64,000 nt of DNA from Mucilaginibacter sp. (GTDB taxonomy: Bacteria > Bacteroidota > Bacteroidia > Sphingobacteriales > Sphingobacteriaceae). Location: positions 124,001-188,000 of the forward strand of contig NZ_JANYGQ010000035.1 of assembly GCF_025359345.1 (NCBI RefSeq). Reading direction: 5' to 3'. The notes under the pieces are model-generated. The model did not search any database, was not told the origin of the DNA, and saw only the letters and a list, made by a program, of their open reading frames with translations. The position numbers and the translations under genes are program-made. Below are positions 44,236 through 53,326 of the stretch, piece after piece; positions within the stretch are counted from its first letter, which is position 1, and each line of letters starts with the position of its first letter.

Positions 44236-44742
44236 TTATCCTTTCTTCTCCAATACCCGCGCCGGGTTTCCTACCACCACGCAATCAGCCGGTACATCTT
44301 TTATTACAACCGACCCCGCTCCTATTATCACATTATCCCCGATAGAAATATCCCCAATAATACAAACATTGGCCCCAATATCTACATTATTCCCTATCCG
44401 CGGACAAGCGCTAAACGTGCCGTCGGCTAGTTTTTTGTGGCCGATGGTAGTGCTGTTACGCAATACGCAATTATTACCGATGATGGTGCCTTTGTTAACT
44501 ACCAATGCCTGCCCGTGGTAAAGGGATAATCCCTTTCCGACTGTTGTTTTACGCGGCAATTCAATACCCAGCACCCACTCCACCCAAAAACGGTAAAGCA
44601 TAAAGTACGGGTAAAATATAATTTTGGTGACCAGGTAACGGTTAAAAACCATCATCAGCCTGAAAGAAAATAAAACCGATTGTGCTTTAAAATTCTGCCG
44701 GTTGGCGCTCCAATCCTGGAATAAATAAGCAAAAAAGTTCAT
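44236..44742 (-). CDS. Hexapeptide-repeat O-acetyltransferase (CysE/WcaB-like)
   Basis: 168 residues. The first 70 residues are hydrophobic/basic (MVFNRYLVTKIIFYPYFMLYRF, possible membrane association). The C-terminal left-handed beta helix shows hexapeptide repeats: TTVGKGLSLYHGQALVVNKG, then RIGNNVDIGANVCIIGDI and IGDNVIIGAGSVVIKDVPADCVVVGNPARVL. The family transfers acetyl groups, for example to serine or to colanic-acid-type sugars; the setting favours polysaccharide acetylation. Confidence 0.85.
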   Translation of the reverse strand: MNFFAYLFQDWSANRQNFKAQSVLFSFRLMMVFNRYLVTKIIFYPYFMLYRFWVEWVLGIELPRKTTVGKGLSLYHGQALVVNKGTIIGNNCVLRNSTTIGHKKLADGTFSACPRIGNNVDIGANVCIIGDISIGDNVIIGAGSVVIKDVPADCVVVGNPARVLEKKG

Positions 44743-44793
44743 TTTATAGTTTTCAGATTGTTGATAACAATGCTAATAATAACCCCTGTTCGT

Positions 44794-44820
44794 CAAATCC
44801 TCTTGTTTGTAGAGGATTTG
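44794..44820. repeat. 10-bp palindrome in divergent promoter region
   Basis: CAAATCCTCT (44794-44803) and AGAGGATTTG (44811-44820) pair perfectly with a 7-nt loop, between the divergent acetyltransferase and GT4 genes. Likely a repeat element, but an operator is not excluded. Confidence 0.5.
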
Positions 44821-44895
44821 GTGAGGCCTTAACGCCCAAAAGTAAAGTTTTCATTTTAGAATTGTTATAATTGCTGCGATAATTAGCGCCACTGA

Positions 44896-46155
44896 ATGAA
44901 GGTAACCTTAATAAACACATCTGATGCCGGCGGTGGTGCACCAGCTGCCTGCATGCGCCTGCTAAAAGCGCTGGAATTACAGCAGGTTGATGCCATGATG
45001 CAGGTGCAGGAAAAAAAGACCGCCGAACCACTGGTTGAAAGCATCGCCAATGATTTTTGGAGCCGGTTAAAGGCAAAATTCAATTTCTTATATGAACGCC
45101 TGCCTTTCATTTGGTTTAAGGCAAAAGATAAATCGGTACGGTTTGCGTTTTCGGTAGCAGATGCGGGTATGGATATTACCAACCAGCCCGATATTCTAAG
45201 CGCCGACATATTGCACCTGCACTGGACAAACAGCGGTTTCCTCTCCGTTAACAATTTGAAACAACTGTTCTTAACCGGCAAACCCGTGTTATGGACGCTG
45301 CACGATATGTGGGCTTTTACCGGCGGCTGTCACTACTCCGGCGAATGCGATCACTTTAAACATGAGTGCGGTAATTGCTGGATGCTGCGTAAACCGCATA
45401 GCGAAGACTTATCTTACCGTGGATTTTTTCGTAAAAAATATATGCTTAAGGCCGCTAAAAATGTTGTGTTTGTAACCTGCAGCCATTGGCTGGCGGATGT
45501 TGCGCGCACCAGCGCATTATTAAAAGGCTTCCGCATTGAAACCATACCCAACCCAATTGATACCGAAATATTTTCACCAAAAGATAACGATGCAACTAGG
45601 GCAAAGTTAAATATCGGGCAAAACTCAAAAGTGATACTCTTTGGTGCGGCCAATATAATGGACCGGCGCAAAGGCATTAACTACCTGGTTGAAGCGCTAA
45701 GCATCCTAAAAAATAATTACGCCGGCGAAGTTGAGATTGTGATATTTGGCAAGAACAAAGAGTTTGACACCGGTACGCTGCCATTTAAAGTGCACGAAGT
45801 CGGGATAGTCACCTCACAAACCGAGCTGGCAGCGCTTTACAGCCTTGCTGACGTATTTGTTTCGCCCGCCCTGGAAGATAACCTGCCCAATACCGTAATG
45901 GAAGCCCTGGCCTGCGCAACGCCTGTGGTGGCCTTTAATACCGGGGGCATACCCGACATGGTCGACCATTTTAACAACGGCTACCTTGCTGAATATAAAT
46001 CGGCCGACGATTTTGCTACCGGCATAAGGTTTGTTTTAAATGCAGGCAAAACCGGCAAACTTGCAGCCAACGCCCGCAAAAAGGTGCTGGACAATTTCAG
46101 CAACGAGAAGGTAGCCCAGCAATACATGGCCGTTTATCAATCGATATTAAAATAA
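44896..46155 (+). CDS. Glycosyltransferase family 4
   Basis: 419 residues, GT-B fold. An N-terminal domain with LINTSDAGGGAPAACMRLL (nucleotide-sugar-independent first lobe), DILHLHWTNSGFLS, LHDMWAFTGGCHYSGEC (a cysteine-containing segment typical of this GT4 subgroup), and a C-terminal lobe with NPIDTEIFSPKD, GAANIMDRRKGINYL and the EX7E-type region ALEDNLPNTVMEALACATPVVAFNTGG. It overlaps the next glycosyltransferase by one base. Confidence 0.92.
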   Translation: MKVTLINTSDAGGGAPAACMRLLKALELQQVDAMMQVQEKKTAEPLVESIANDFWSRLKAKFNFLYERLPFIWFKAKDKSVRFAFSVADAGMDITNQPDILSADILHLHWTNSGFLSVNNLKQLFLTGKPVLWTLHDMWAFTGGCHYSGECDHFKHECGNCWMLRKPHSEDLSYRGFFRKKYMLKAAKNVVFVTCSHWLADVARTSALLKGFRIETIPNPIDTEIFSPKDNDATRAKLNIGQNSKVILFGAANIMDRRKGINYLVEALSILKNNYAGEVEIVIFGKNKEFDTGTLPFKVHEVGIVTSQTELAALYSLADVFVSPALEDNLPNTVMEALACATPVVAFNTGGIPDMVDHFNNGYLAEYKSADDFATGIRFVLNAGKTGKLAANARKKVLDNFSNEKVAQQYMAVYQSILK

Positions 46156-46910
46156 TGCCGTTCAATCCCACCCTTTCGGTCATTACCATAGTTTACAACA
46201 ACGTAAGGGATATCGAGCGCACTATGCTTTCGGTGATAAACCAAACTTACCTTAACATCGAATATATAATTGTCGACGGAAAATCAACGGATGGCACTTT
46301 GCAAATTATTGAGCGCTACAAAACCCGCATAGCAAAACTGATTAGCGAAAACGATGAGGGTATTTATGACGCCATGAATAAAGGCCTTGCCGCAGCCTCC
46401 GGCGATTACGTGATATTCATGAACTCGGGCGACGAATTTTATAAAGCCAATACAGTAGAGCAAGTGTTTGAAACCGCGCCCGATGCCGATATCTATTACG
46501 GCGAAACGGAAATGATAAACGATGCCGGCGAAAGCCTGGGCCAGCGCCGTCACAAAGCGCCCACCCAGTTTACCTGGCGCGATTTTAAATTCGGCATGAG
46601 CATCAGTCACCAGGCCATCTACATCCGCCGCTCGTTAACTGAACCGTATAACCGCAAATACCAGCTCAGCGCCGACATCGACTGGATTATCCGCGCCGCA
46701 AAAAAAGCAAAAACCATAGTAAACGCAAACCGTTACGTGGCCAAATACCTGGTCGGCGGTATGTCAAAAGCTAAACATCGCCAAAGCCTGCAGGAGAGGT
46801 TTGCGATAATGAAGGAATATTATGGGTTAATACCAACCGTTTTAAACCACGTAGTGATTGCGTTTAATTTAGGATGGTATTGGCTGAGGAATAGAAGGAC
46901 TAATGACTGA
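46155..46910 (+). CDS. Glycosyltransferase family 2
   Basis: 251 residues, GT-A fold. LSVITIVYNNVRDIERTMLSV (nucleotide binding), EYIIVDGKSTDGTLQIIERY, then SENDEGIYDAMNKGLAAASGDYVIFMNSGDEF, whose acidic residues bind the metal-sugar-nucleotide. It resembles WcaA/WcaE-type colanic-acid transferases. Translation is coupled to the upstream GT4. Confidence 0.92.
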   Translation: MPFNPTLSVITIVYNNVRDIERTMLSVINQTYLNIEYIIVDGKSTDGTLQIIERYKTRIAKLISENDEGIYDAMNKGLAAASGDYVIFMNSGDEFYKANTVEQVFETAPDADIYYGETEMINDAGESLGQRRHKAPTQFTWRDFKFGMSISHQAIYIRRSLTEPYNRKYQLSADIDWIIRAAKKAKTIVNANRYVAKYLVGGMSKAKHRQSLQERFAIMKEYYGLIPTVLNHVVIAFNLGWYWLRNRRTND

Positions 46911-46998
46911 CCCTGATTCATTTGATTAAAGGATTTTCTGCTCCTTAAACGCGCCATGCATCATGCCCATCCGTAAATCCCAAAAATCACTGTTCAGA

Positions 46999-47033
46999 CA
47001 AAAAAATAGCGATGAGCACCAACCCATCGCTAT
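46999..47033 (-). terminator. Terminator of YfhO paralogue 2 (bidirectional)
   Basis: ATAGCGATG (47006-47014) with CATCGCTAT (47025-47033), a 10-nt loop and a T-tract on the minus strand. It separates the convergent GT2 and YfhO genes. Confidence 0.82.
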
Positions 47034-47054
47034 CCCTATCTAAAAATATTTAAA

Positions 47055-49616
47055 TTACTTTTTACCACCCGATTTCTTCGCCACCGGCTCAGCTTTCTTA
47101 GCTTCCGGTTTCTTTGGCTCTGGATCGGCGGCAGTAGCTTCCTCTTTCATTTTGCGTACGCCAACAAAACCGGCGCCGCCTAAAGCAAGCAGCAGCAATA
47201 TCGAGCCAGCCAGCGAAATCTTTTCGCCGGTGTAGTATGATGCCGGGTGGAACACAAATTCAATTTTATGATTACCTACCGGTATCTGTGCCGCACGCAG
47301 CACATAGTCAGCACGGAAATATGGTTTTTCAACGCCATCAATTAGCATTGTCCAGCCTTTTTCGTAGTAAATTTCAGAGAATACAGCCAGTTGATTGCTT
47401 GTTGAACCGCTTTCATAAATCATATGGTCAGGATTGTAGCTCACCAATTTGATAGTACCGGCAGTATCAAGCCCCAGTGCTTGTTTTTCATCAATCAGCT
47501 TCTTGTACCGCTGGTCAACAATGGCTTCATCCTTCGGTGCAAAAGCACTGATCGCGGTCATCTCCTCATCGGCGTTTTTCGCATACTTAAGGCTTTTTAC
47601 AAACCATGCGTGGCCGCATGCAGTTGGGTTTGCAAACATCTTAACGTTGCGCGATGTGTCTGTCGTAATAATATACTTGGCGTTCAGCATATCCAGCACG
47701 TCCTGGTTTGGAGGGCTTTGCGACAGGTGACTATCAATAAGCTCATCATAACGTTTTAAACGCGCTGCCGAATAACCGCTTACTGATTTATGGAAAAACC
47801 CATTAAACTGGTCGAACTTGACGTTGGCAGTCGCATCATACACCCTGAAATCAGGGTCAGTGTCGCGCATAATAAAATTGTCAACTTCGCGTGGTTTTAC
47901 CTGGTTGTCCAGTTTATCGGCAAAATTGGCATCTTTTAAATAACGTTTACTAACCTGCCATACATCGCCTACAGTTAACACAAGCAACAGAACCGAAAAT
48001 ACCAGCGTATTTTTTATCCTTTCCTTAATAAATGCCCATAAAAGGCCAAATGTCAGTACCACAAATATCAACGACCTGATGGCATCATTGCGCTCCAGCG
48101 ATTCCCTGTCGCTAACAATGGCTTTTGCCACGCTGTTTGCCAGGGCACTGTCGCCCTTAAGCGCCTGGGTAAGGTATGTTATCCCTGTTTGGTAATCGGC
48201 CCCTTTAAAGCTCAGGAAAATGCCCGGCATTACAATCAGTATAAACAGGAGGCCGCCTGTAATGTAAAACGCCAGTTTAAGCTTTTTAAATATGATAGCC
48301 TTATCGTCAGTGTCAACGATTTGCTGCACCGCTAAAAATGCCAGCACCGGGAAACAAAGACTGGTAACCGCAATTATCGATTCAACCGTACGGAATTTGT
48401 TATAAAGCGGGAAGTATTTAAAGAAAATATCTGATACGACAGGAAAGTTACTGCCGAATGATAGCAGCATGGTTAATACCACAGTAGCCAGCAGCCACCA
48501 TTTAAGCCTGCTTTTAACCACCAGCAAACCAAATAAAAACAGGAAGCATATTACGGCGCCAAAATAAAATGGCCCCGATGTGCCGGGTTTATTGCCCCAA
48601 TACAGGGTAAGCCCCGGGAAACTTTCAACAACTTGCTGGGCAGTAAGAACAGCCCGCTGCTCGTCGGCTCCTTTAGCCAAAAACACCTTAGCTGTTTCTG
48701 AATTTTGATCGAGTGTTTCGGGCCCCGAGCCAAAGCTAAAGGCGTTCGGCACCAAAAAGGTAAAACACTCGGCAACACCCTGGCTGTACTGATAGGCATA
48801 ATCTTTTGAAAGGCCGTCGCTTGGTTCCTTTGTGTTTTGTTTTAAGTTCGATTGCCCACGGTAACTATCTTTAGCGTACTCGGCAGTACTCCATAGTAAC
48901 GAAGCATTTATAGCGAGAGCAAGCAGCGCAGCACCCGCCAGGTAACCCAGCGACTTAAGGAATGGTTTTGTATTTTTTGCCTTCAGCGCATGGTACAACT
49001 CAATACCAAGGAATATCAGCAACGCCAGCATCAGGTAATAAGTCATCTGGATGTGGTTGGCCCTTATTTCCATCGCCAAAAAAAGCGCTGTTAAGGCACC
49101 ACCGGTAAAATATTTGCCCCTCAGGGTAAGTATTATGCTGCCTATTAAAGGCGCGAAAAAAGCGATTGCAAAAACCTGGTTTGAATGCCCCGCTACCAGC
49201 AGGATAATATTATACGACGAAAACGTAAACGCCAGGGCCCCGGCTGCCGCCAGCCACGGCTTTACCTTTAAAACGCTTAGTAAAAAATAAACGCCGAAGA
49301 GCAGCAACAAAACTGTATCAACCGGATTGGGGAAAACTGCTTTTAAGGCCGATACAACATGCGTGGTAATATTATCGGGGTAGGGCGCCCATATCTGGAA
49401 CGTTGGCATACCGCCGAATATCTGGTTGGTCCACAAAATGGTGACACCTTTTTCCCTGTAGTCGTTTATCTCTTTTTGGGTCGACTGGGCGCCGGTAACA
49501 TCCGACTGTCCTAACACTTTACCCTGGAATGCCGGGGCAAAGTAAATAATGCATATCACAAAGAAAATTACACCTATCAAAAAGTGAATGCCATTTCGCT
49601 TAAACCAATTGTTCAT
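47055..49616 (-). CDS. YfhO family membrane protein (paralogue 2)
   Basis: 853 residues, same architecture as paralogue 1: MNNWFKRNGIHFLIGVIFF start, about 12 membrane helices, a soluble domain and a last helix near 815. It has an extra C-terminal Lys/Pro/Ala tail (PEPKKPEAKKAEPVAKKSGG). Large blocks are nearly identical to paralogue 1, for example KYFPLYNKFR and SGYSAARLKR. The two copies lie 13 kb apart with the glycan genes between them, suggesting duplication with divergence. Confidence 0.87.
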   Translation of the reverse strand: MNNWFKRNGIHFLIGVIFFVICIIYFAPAFQGKVLGQSDVTGAQSTQKEINDYREKGVTILWTNQIFGGMPTFQIWAPYPDNITTHVVSALKAVFPNPVDTVLLLLFGVYFLLSVLKVKPWLAAAGALAFTFSSYNIILLVAGHSNQVFAIAFFAPLIGSIILTLRGKYFTGGALTALFLAMEIRANHIQMTYYLMLALLIFLGIELYHALKAKNTKPFLKSLGYLAGAALLALAINASLLWSTAEYAKDSYRGQSNLKQNTKEPSDGLSKDYAYQYSQGVAECFTFLVPNAFSFGSGPETLDQNSETAKVFLAKGADEQRAVLTAQQVVESFPGLTLYWGNKPGTSGPFYFGAVICFLFLFGLLVVKSRLKWWLLATVVLTMLLSFGSNFPVVSDIFFKYFPLYNKFRTVESIIAVTSLCFPVLAFLAVQQIVDTDDKAIIFKKLKLAFYITGGLLFILIVMPGIFLSFKGADYQTGITYLTQALKGDSALANSVAKAIVSDRESLERNDAIRSLIFVVLTFGLLWAFIKERIKNTLVFSVLLLVLTVGDVWQVSKRYLKDANFADKLDNQVKPREVDNFIMRDTDPDFRVYDATANVKFDQFNGFFHKSVSGYSAARLKRYDELIDSHLSQSPPNQDVLDMLNAKYIITTDTSRNVKMFANPTACGHAWFVKSLKYAKNADEEMTAISAFAPKDEAIVDQRYKKLIDEKQALGLDTAGTIKLVSYNPDHMIYESGSTSNQLAVFSEIYYEKGWTMLIDGVEKPYFRADYVLRAAQIPVGNHKIEFVFHPASYYTGEKISLAGSILLLLALGGAGFVGVRKMKEEATAADPEPKKPEAKKAEPVAKKSGGKK

Positions 49617-49651
49617 CTAAGTTTTTTAAAAAAGAGCTAATATTAATTCCT

Positions 49652-49659
49652 CAAAAATA
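49652..49659 (-). promoter_or_regulatory. Candidate -7 box of YfhO paralogue 2
   Basis: TATTTTTG on the minus strand, 36 bp before the start. It shares the downstream context CAAAAATAGAAATTA (plus strand) with the box of paralogue 1. Confidence 0.45.
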
Positions 49660-49736
49660 GAAATTAGTATGAGAAAGTGAATTATATGTTTGATTGATTT
49701 ATCGGGGTCGTAAATTCCGGAATTCTGTATCCAAAA

Positions 49737-49771
49737 AATCGGGCATCGAACGTCCTAAGTCCGACATCATT
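49737..49771. repeat. 7-nt-phased array overlapping the lptC stop
   Basis: Five units in phase, including AATCGGG, CATCGAA and AGTCCGA, close to the NATCCGA type at 4747 and 57936. The last unit covers the lptC stop codon (49767-49769). Confidence 0.7.
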
Positions 49772-50336
49772 GAACCGCTTTTTCATCTACATGAAAAACA
49801 CCGGTGGTCTGCAAAATATGCCACGGGTAAAGACTATCATTGCTATCAGCGCCTACCCCCTCCATGATAGTACCATCAGGGCTTGTTATCTCAACCGGCT
49901 TGGTGGACTTAAATGTTTTGGCTGTCATGTCATAAACCAATTCTTCCGATTTAAACACATCCCCATGCGCACTCGTAGCTACAACATGCCGCCTGAATTC
50001 AATTAGATTCTCTTTCTCGCGTTGAATGGCATAGTCTGATACAACGCTGCCGCTTTCTTTTAGATTACTGTCGTAAAAAATTATTTTAATTCCTTTGGGA
50101 AACTCTTTATAAGGCTTGGGCGTGTTGTCCGAATAATCAATCATCAGCGGCCCGGTCACATGTGCCTTAACCTTCGCCGAGTCGCTGTAAATCATATCAA
50201 CATCTGTGGTGCGCGAAATGGGTTTATCCTCTTCTTTTGAAGCAATTTTCTTGATGTCGTTCAACGAGTTTTCGCACGAGCAGAACGCAAGCATTATGCC
50301 CGTCAATAGCGTTAACTTAGTTGCCCGGATATTCAT
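49767..50336 (-). CDS. lptC: LPS export ABC transporter periplasmic protein LptC
   Basis: 189 residues. N-terminal signal with a lipobox-like FCSC (Cys20, Cys22), so it may be a lipoprotein, unlike the membrane-anchored E. coli LptC. The body has the LptC beta-jellyroll pattern: MIYSDSAKVKAHVTGPLMIDYS, then FPKGIKIIFYDSNLKESGSVVSDYAIQ and SEELVYDMTAKTFKSTKPVEI. It carries LPS between the inner-membrane transporter and the LptA bridge. It belongs to the minus-strand group with CoaX and the outer-membrane protein. Confidence 0.85.
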   Translation of the reverse strand: MNIRATKLTLLTGIMLAFCSCENSLNDIKKIASKEEDKPISRTTDVDMIYSDSAKVKAHVTGPLMIDYSDNTPKPYKEFPKGIKIIFYDSNLKESGSVVSDYAIQREKENLIEFRRHVVATSAHGDVFKSEELVYDMTAKTFKSTKPVEITSPDGTIMEGVGADSNDSLYPWHILQTTGVFHVDEKAVQ

Positions 50337-50342
50337 ATTGAA

Positions 50343-50377
50343 GAAGAATCAAGAGTCAAGATACAAGAATCAAGATA
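50343..50377. repeat. 7-nt-phased array upstream of lptC
   Basis: CAAGAGT, CAAGATA, CAAGAAT, CAAGATA in strict phase (one weaker unit first), ending 7 bp before the lptC start codon. Here the word is a CAAGAAT type. Confidence 0.7.
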
Positions 50378-50426
50378 AAAATCACAAACAGGCCTTTCCT
50401 GCAAGCAAATCTAACTCCCAAACGAA

Positions 50427-51755
50427 TTATTGGAACTTATATTTTTGGAACCACTTATCGTTAAGCGTAAAGCCTAAATGTATGTTAACGTAGTTTTCTT
50501 TAACCAACCCGCTTGCAACCGTACCACGCTGACCTACCTCGGCAGATATGTTAATTTTATAAAACGAAGAAAGCGTTTGTGATGGCGCCAAAGGCAGGCC
50601 AAGGCCGAAAGTAACCGCATACCTGTTAATGTTGGTATTGTTTACGTTAAGGTAAGTTTGGTCGTAAATAAAGCCTAAACGGTAATCAACCCGCTGAAAA
50701 TAGTTACGCAACGCGTTATTATCAGGTGTGAACTGCCCGCCCACGGCAAACGTTTTACTATTTTGTATATTTTCAGCCTTCGCGCCGTCAATAGTAAGGC
50801 TGCTCCAGTTACCTAAAGTTAAATCAGCGCCTACCAAAAATTTGTTATCTACCTGGTACGATAGTCCAAATCGGTTAATAGAAGGCAGTTTTATTTTCGA
50901 TTTTTCGTTCTGGTGGTTCACTATCGAGTCCGCTGGCGCCTTTTCATTACCGCTTGCGTCGTAAGTATACTGGCTCACAATATAAGACGATGTGTTTGTT
51001 ATACTATTAGCCGTTGAAGCTGAATAACCAACTGTAAAGTGCCGGGTATTATTCGCCCAATCGAACGAATACTGAAGACCCAGATCATAGTTCAAACCAC
51101 CAACACTTTTGCTGTCTTCAATGCGCGAGTTTAGCGCACCATATAAAGTCGGAACTTCGGTAGAAGCTGTTTGAACTATGTTACCGAAAATATAAGAAGC
51201 ATTAGCGCCGATTGACAAGTGGCCTATTCCAAACCCGTAACCGATATACGCCTTTGAAAGACCGCCGGTACCGTTGTAAAGATAATTTACTGCATTGGTA
51301 TCAACCGGCGAACCCGAGCCAAAGTTTGGCTTTACCTGTTTATAATTGTATCCAACTTCGCTGTAAGGCATTAAACCAAAGCTAAGCGCCGACCGTTTGC
51401 TAACCGGTACAGCAAAATTAACGTGGCTAAGCCTGAAGTTTGAATTGCGTACACTTGTCTGCCCTGTTTGGCTTAATCCAATCGAGTTTACATAAATGCC
51501 CACATCAAAGGTAGTATAGTTGATAAACGAATACGATGCAGGGTTCTGTACGTTTATGGTGTTGTAATTATTTATTTTGTTAATAGCGGCTGATATGCCG
51601 CCCATGCCCCTTTGTTGTGGCGTTACAGCCGGGTCTATATCACCCAGCCCATATCTTGAATAAGGCGAACTTGTAGTAGCGGTTGTTTGTGCGTGTGCCC
51701 CGTATACAGAAACAGCAAATATTAGTATTATAAAAACCCTGGTATATTTAATCAT
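50427..51755 (-). CDS. Outer-membrane beta-barrel protein, FadL/OmpP1-like
   Basis: 442 residues with signal peptide (MIKYTRVFIILIFAVSVYGAHAQ). The mature protein is a long run of alternating polar/hydrophobic strands and ends with an aromatic C-terminal residue set (NDKWFQKYKFQ). Early motifs SSPYSRYGLGDIDPAVTPQQRGMGGISAAI resemble Bacteroidota OmpP1/FadL-type proteins. It overlaps coaX by 8 bp and precedes lptC by 90 bp, so it may be part of the envelope-assembly operon. Confidence 0.8.
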   Translation of the reverse strand: MIKYTRVFIILIFAVSVYGAHAQTTATTSSPYSRYGLGDIDPAVTPQQRGMGGISAAINKINNYNTINVQNPASYSFINYTTFDVGIYVNSIGLSQTGQTSVRNSNFRLSHVNFAVPVSKRSALSFGLMPYSEVGYNYKQVKPNFGSGSPVDTNAVNYLYNGTGGLSKAYIGYGFGIGHLSIGANASYIFGNIVQTASTEVPTLYGALNSRIEDSKSVGGLNYDLGLQYSFDWANNTRHFTVGYSASTANSITNTSSYIVSQYTYDASGNEKAPADSIVNHQNEKSKIKLPSINRFGLSYQVDNKFLVGADLTLGNWSSLTIDGAKAENIQNSKTFAVGGQFTPDNNALRNYFQRVDYRLGFIYDQTYLNVNNTNINRYAVTFGLGLPLAPSQTLSSFYKINISAEVGQRGTVASGLVKENYVNIHLGFTLNDKWFQKYKFQ

Positions 51756-52488
51756 TATTAGTTTGTATTGCTGCGTTTAATCCTTTTAGAACCAAGTGAG
51801 GCTCAATTTTTATATAGGGGGCAAAGATGCTATTTTTTAGCAGCGTATCAAAAAAAATACTATCGCCGCCGCTAAGCACAATATTCAGCTCTTCCCCGTT
51901 TTTTTTATAGCTTTTTATAAAGCCTTCCAATTCATATTTTATCCCGTTTTGCACCCCGGATATTATCGCCGATTTCGTGTCATTGCCGCTGTCGGCGGTA
52001 AAACTTTCATCGGCTTTTATTAAAGGCAAACCGGCTGTATAATTATTTAATGCCTTATAACGCATATTTAAACCCGGCGATATACTGCCCCCAAAATAAT
52101 TTCCCTCGGCGTCAACCCAGTCGTAGGTAATGGCAGTGCCCCCGTCAATTACCATGTTGCTTTTACCTGGGTACAGGTGGTATGCACCTATTACTGCGGC
52201 CAGCCTGTCGAGCCCGAGTGTTTGTGGGGTTAAATAATGGTTGGTTATGCCACTTGTCATCCCGGCACTAAAATATACCAGCATTACTTTGCCGGCCAGT
52301 ATATTTTGCCACTCCTCTTTTTCTTTTTTTACTGATGATATAATGGCCTTACCGATGGCATAATCAGCGAGGGATTTATCAATTATAGTTTCATCAACCT
52401 GGCTATACTGGTCTGTCTGTAACAGCCTGTCGTGTTCAAAAACAGCAATTTTTGTAAACGTATTGCCGATATCGATAACCAGGTTCAT
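51748..52488 (-). CDS. coaX: Type III pantothenate kinase
   Basis: Phosphorylates pantothenate, the first step of CoA biosynthesis. 246 residues. ASKHA phosphate-1 motif MNLVIDIGNTFTKIAVFE at the start; DGGTAITYDWVDAEGNYFGGSISPG is the conserved acidic/phosphate-2 segment; IVLSGGDSIFFDTLLKN is the adenosine motif. Overlaps the outer-membrane protein gene by 8 bp. Confidence 0.94.
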   Translation of the reverse strand: MNLVIDIGNTFTKIAVFEHDRLLQTDQYSQVDETIIDKSLADYAIGKAIISSVKKEKEEWQNILAGKVMLVYFSAGMTSGITNHYLTPQTLGLDRLAAVIGAYHLYPGKSNMVIDGGTAITYDWVDAEGNYFGGSISPGLNMRYKALNNYTAGLPLIKADESFTADSGNDTKSAIISGVQNGIKYELEGFIKSYKKNGEELNIVLSGGDSIFFDTLLKNSIFAPYIKIEPHLVLKGLNAAIQTNND

Positions 52489-52497
52489 TTATTTTAA

Positions 52498-52567
52498 GTC
52501 TTGAGTCGCGAGTCTTAAGTCCTAAGTCAAAAAACAATGACCCAATGACGTAATGACCCAATGACTA
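52498..52567. repeat. Adjacent 7-nt and 8-nt phased arrays filling the purQ-coaX gap
   Basis: 52498-52532: five 7-mers such as GTCTTGA, GTCTTAA, GTCCTAA. 52536-52567: four 8-mers of AATGACCC type that run into the purQ stop codon (52565-52567). Together they occupy nearly the whole 76-bp gap. Confidence 0.75.
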
Positions 52568-53257
52568 CGCTTTTACCAGTGACAATATCGATTCAAAAAT
52601 TGCCAGCCCGTCTTCGTTAGCCACTAATGCATCCGATGCGCGTTCCGGGTGAGGCATAAAGCCAAACACGTTACGGTTTATATTGGTGATACCGGCAATG
52701 TTATCCAACGAGCCGTTAGGGTTCGATTCAGGTGTTATCATACCATACTCATCGCAATATTTAAACAGCACCAAATCATCATCATACAGCGATTTCAAAA
52801 CATCAGCATCGGCAAAATAATTACCCTCGCCATGTGCAATAGGTATTTTAAGCGCCCTTTCAGGGTCTATCTGCGCAGTGATCAATGAATTGGTGGTTTG
52901 CGCCTTCATATAAATGTTGCGGCAAATAAACTTGCGGTTTTCGTTATGCAGCAATGCGCCCTGTAACAGGCCAGCTTCGGTTAATACCTGGAAACCATTG
53001 CAAATACCCAAAACATAACCGCCGCGCGCAGCAAACTGTATTACTTCGGTCATGATAGGCGAAAAACGCGCTATCGCGCCCGAACGCAGGTAATCGCCAA
53101 ACGAGAACCCACCCGGTAAAACAATAAAGTCGGCACCCTGCAGGTCGTGGTCTTTATGCCATAGGCGGACCACCTGCTGGCCCATTATTTTTTCTAATAC
53201 ATAGATGATGTCCTCATCGCAATTAGAACCCGGGAAAACAACTACTCCAAATTTCAT
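52565..53257 (-). CDS. purQ: Phosphoribosylformylglycinamidine synthase, glutaminase subunit
   Basis: 230 residues, class I glutamine amidotransferase. It supplies ammonia to PurL in purine biosynthesis. The nucleophile Cys is in VLGICNGFQVLTEAGLL and the His/Glu pair in FGFMPHPERASDAL. N-terminal FGVVVFPGSNCDEDI is typical. No purL or purS adjoins. Confidence 0.95.
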   Translation of the reverse strand: MKFGVVVFPGSNCDEDIIYVLEKIMGQQVVRLWHKDHDLQGADFIVLPGGFSFGDYLRSGAIARFSPIMTEVIQFAARGGYVLGICNGFQVLTEAGLLQGALLHNENRKFICRNIYMKAQTTNSLITAQIDPERALKIPIAHGEGNYFADADVLKSLYDDDLVLFKYCDEYGMITPESNPNGSLDNIAGITNINRNVFGFMPHPERASDALVANEDGLAIFESILSLVKA

Positions 53258-53285
53258 TAAATTGATTTTTTGTGTAATAATGGTA

Positions 53286-53293
53286 CAAAACTA
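53286..53293 (-). promoter_or_regulatory. Candidate -7 box for purQ
   Basis: TAGTTTTG on the minus strand, 28 bp before the start, fits TAnnTTTG. Confidence 0.4.
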
Positions 53294-53326
53294 ATATAAC
53301 AGCCGTGATTTGAACGAATGTAAAAG

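Noticed and set aside
44753..45076. 107-codon ORF partly upstream of the GT4 gene
   Set aside because: It overlaps the GT4 coding sequence antisense and its tail translates the CAAATCCTCT palindrome.
35602..47054. A single complete O-antigen or capsule cluster
   Set aside because: The glycan genes are in two separate groups interrupted by peptidase genes, on both strands, and lack a flippase and polymerase.
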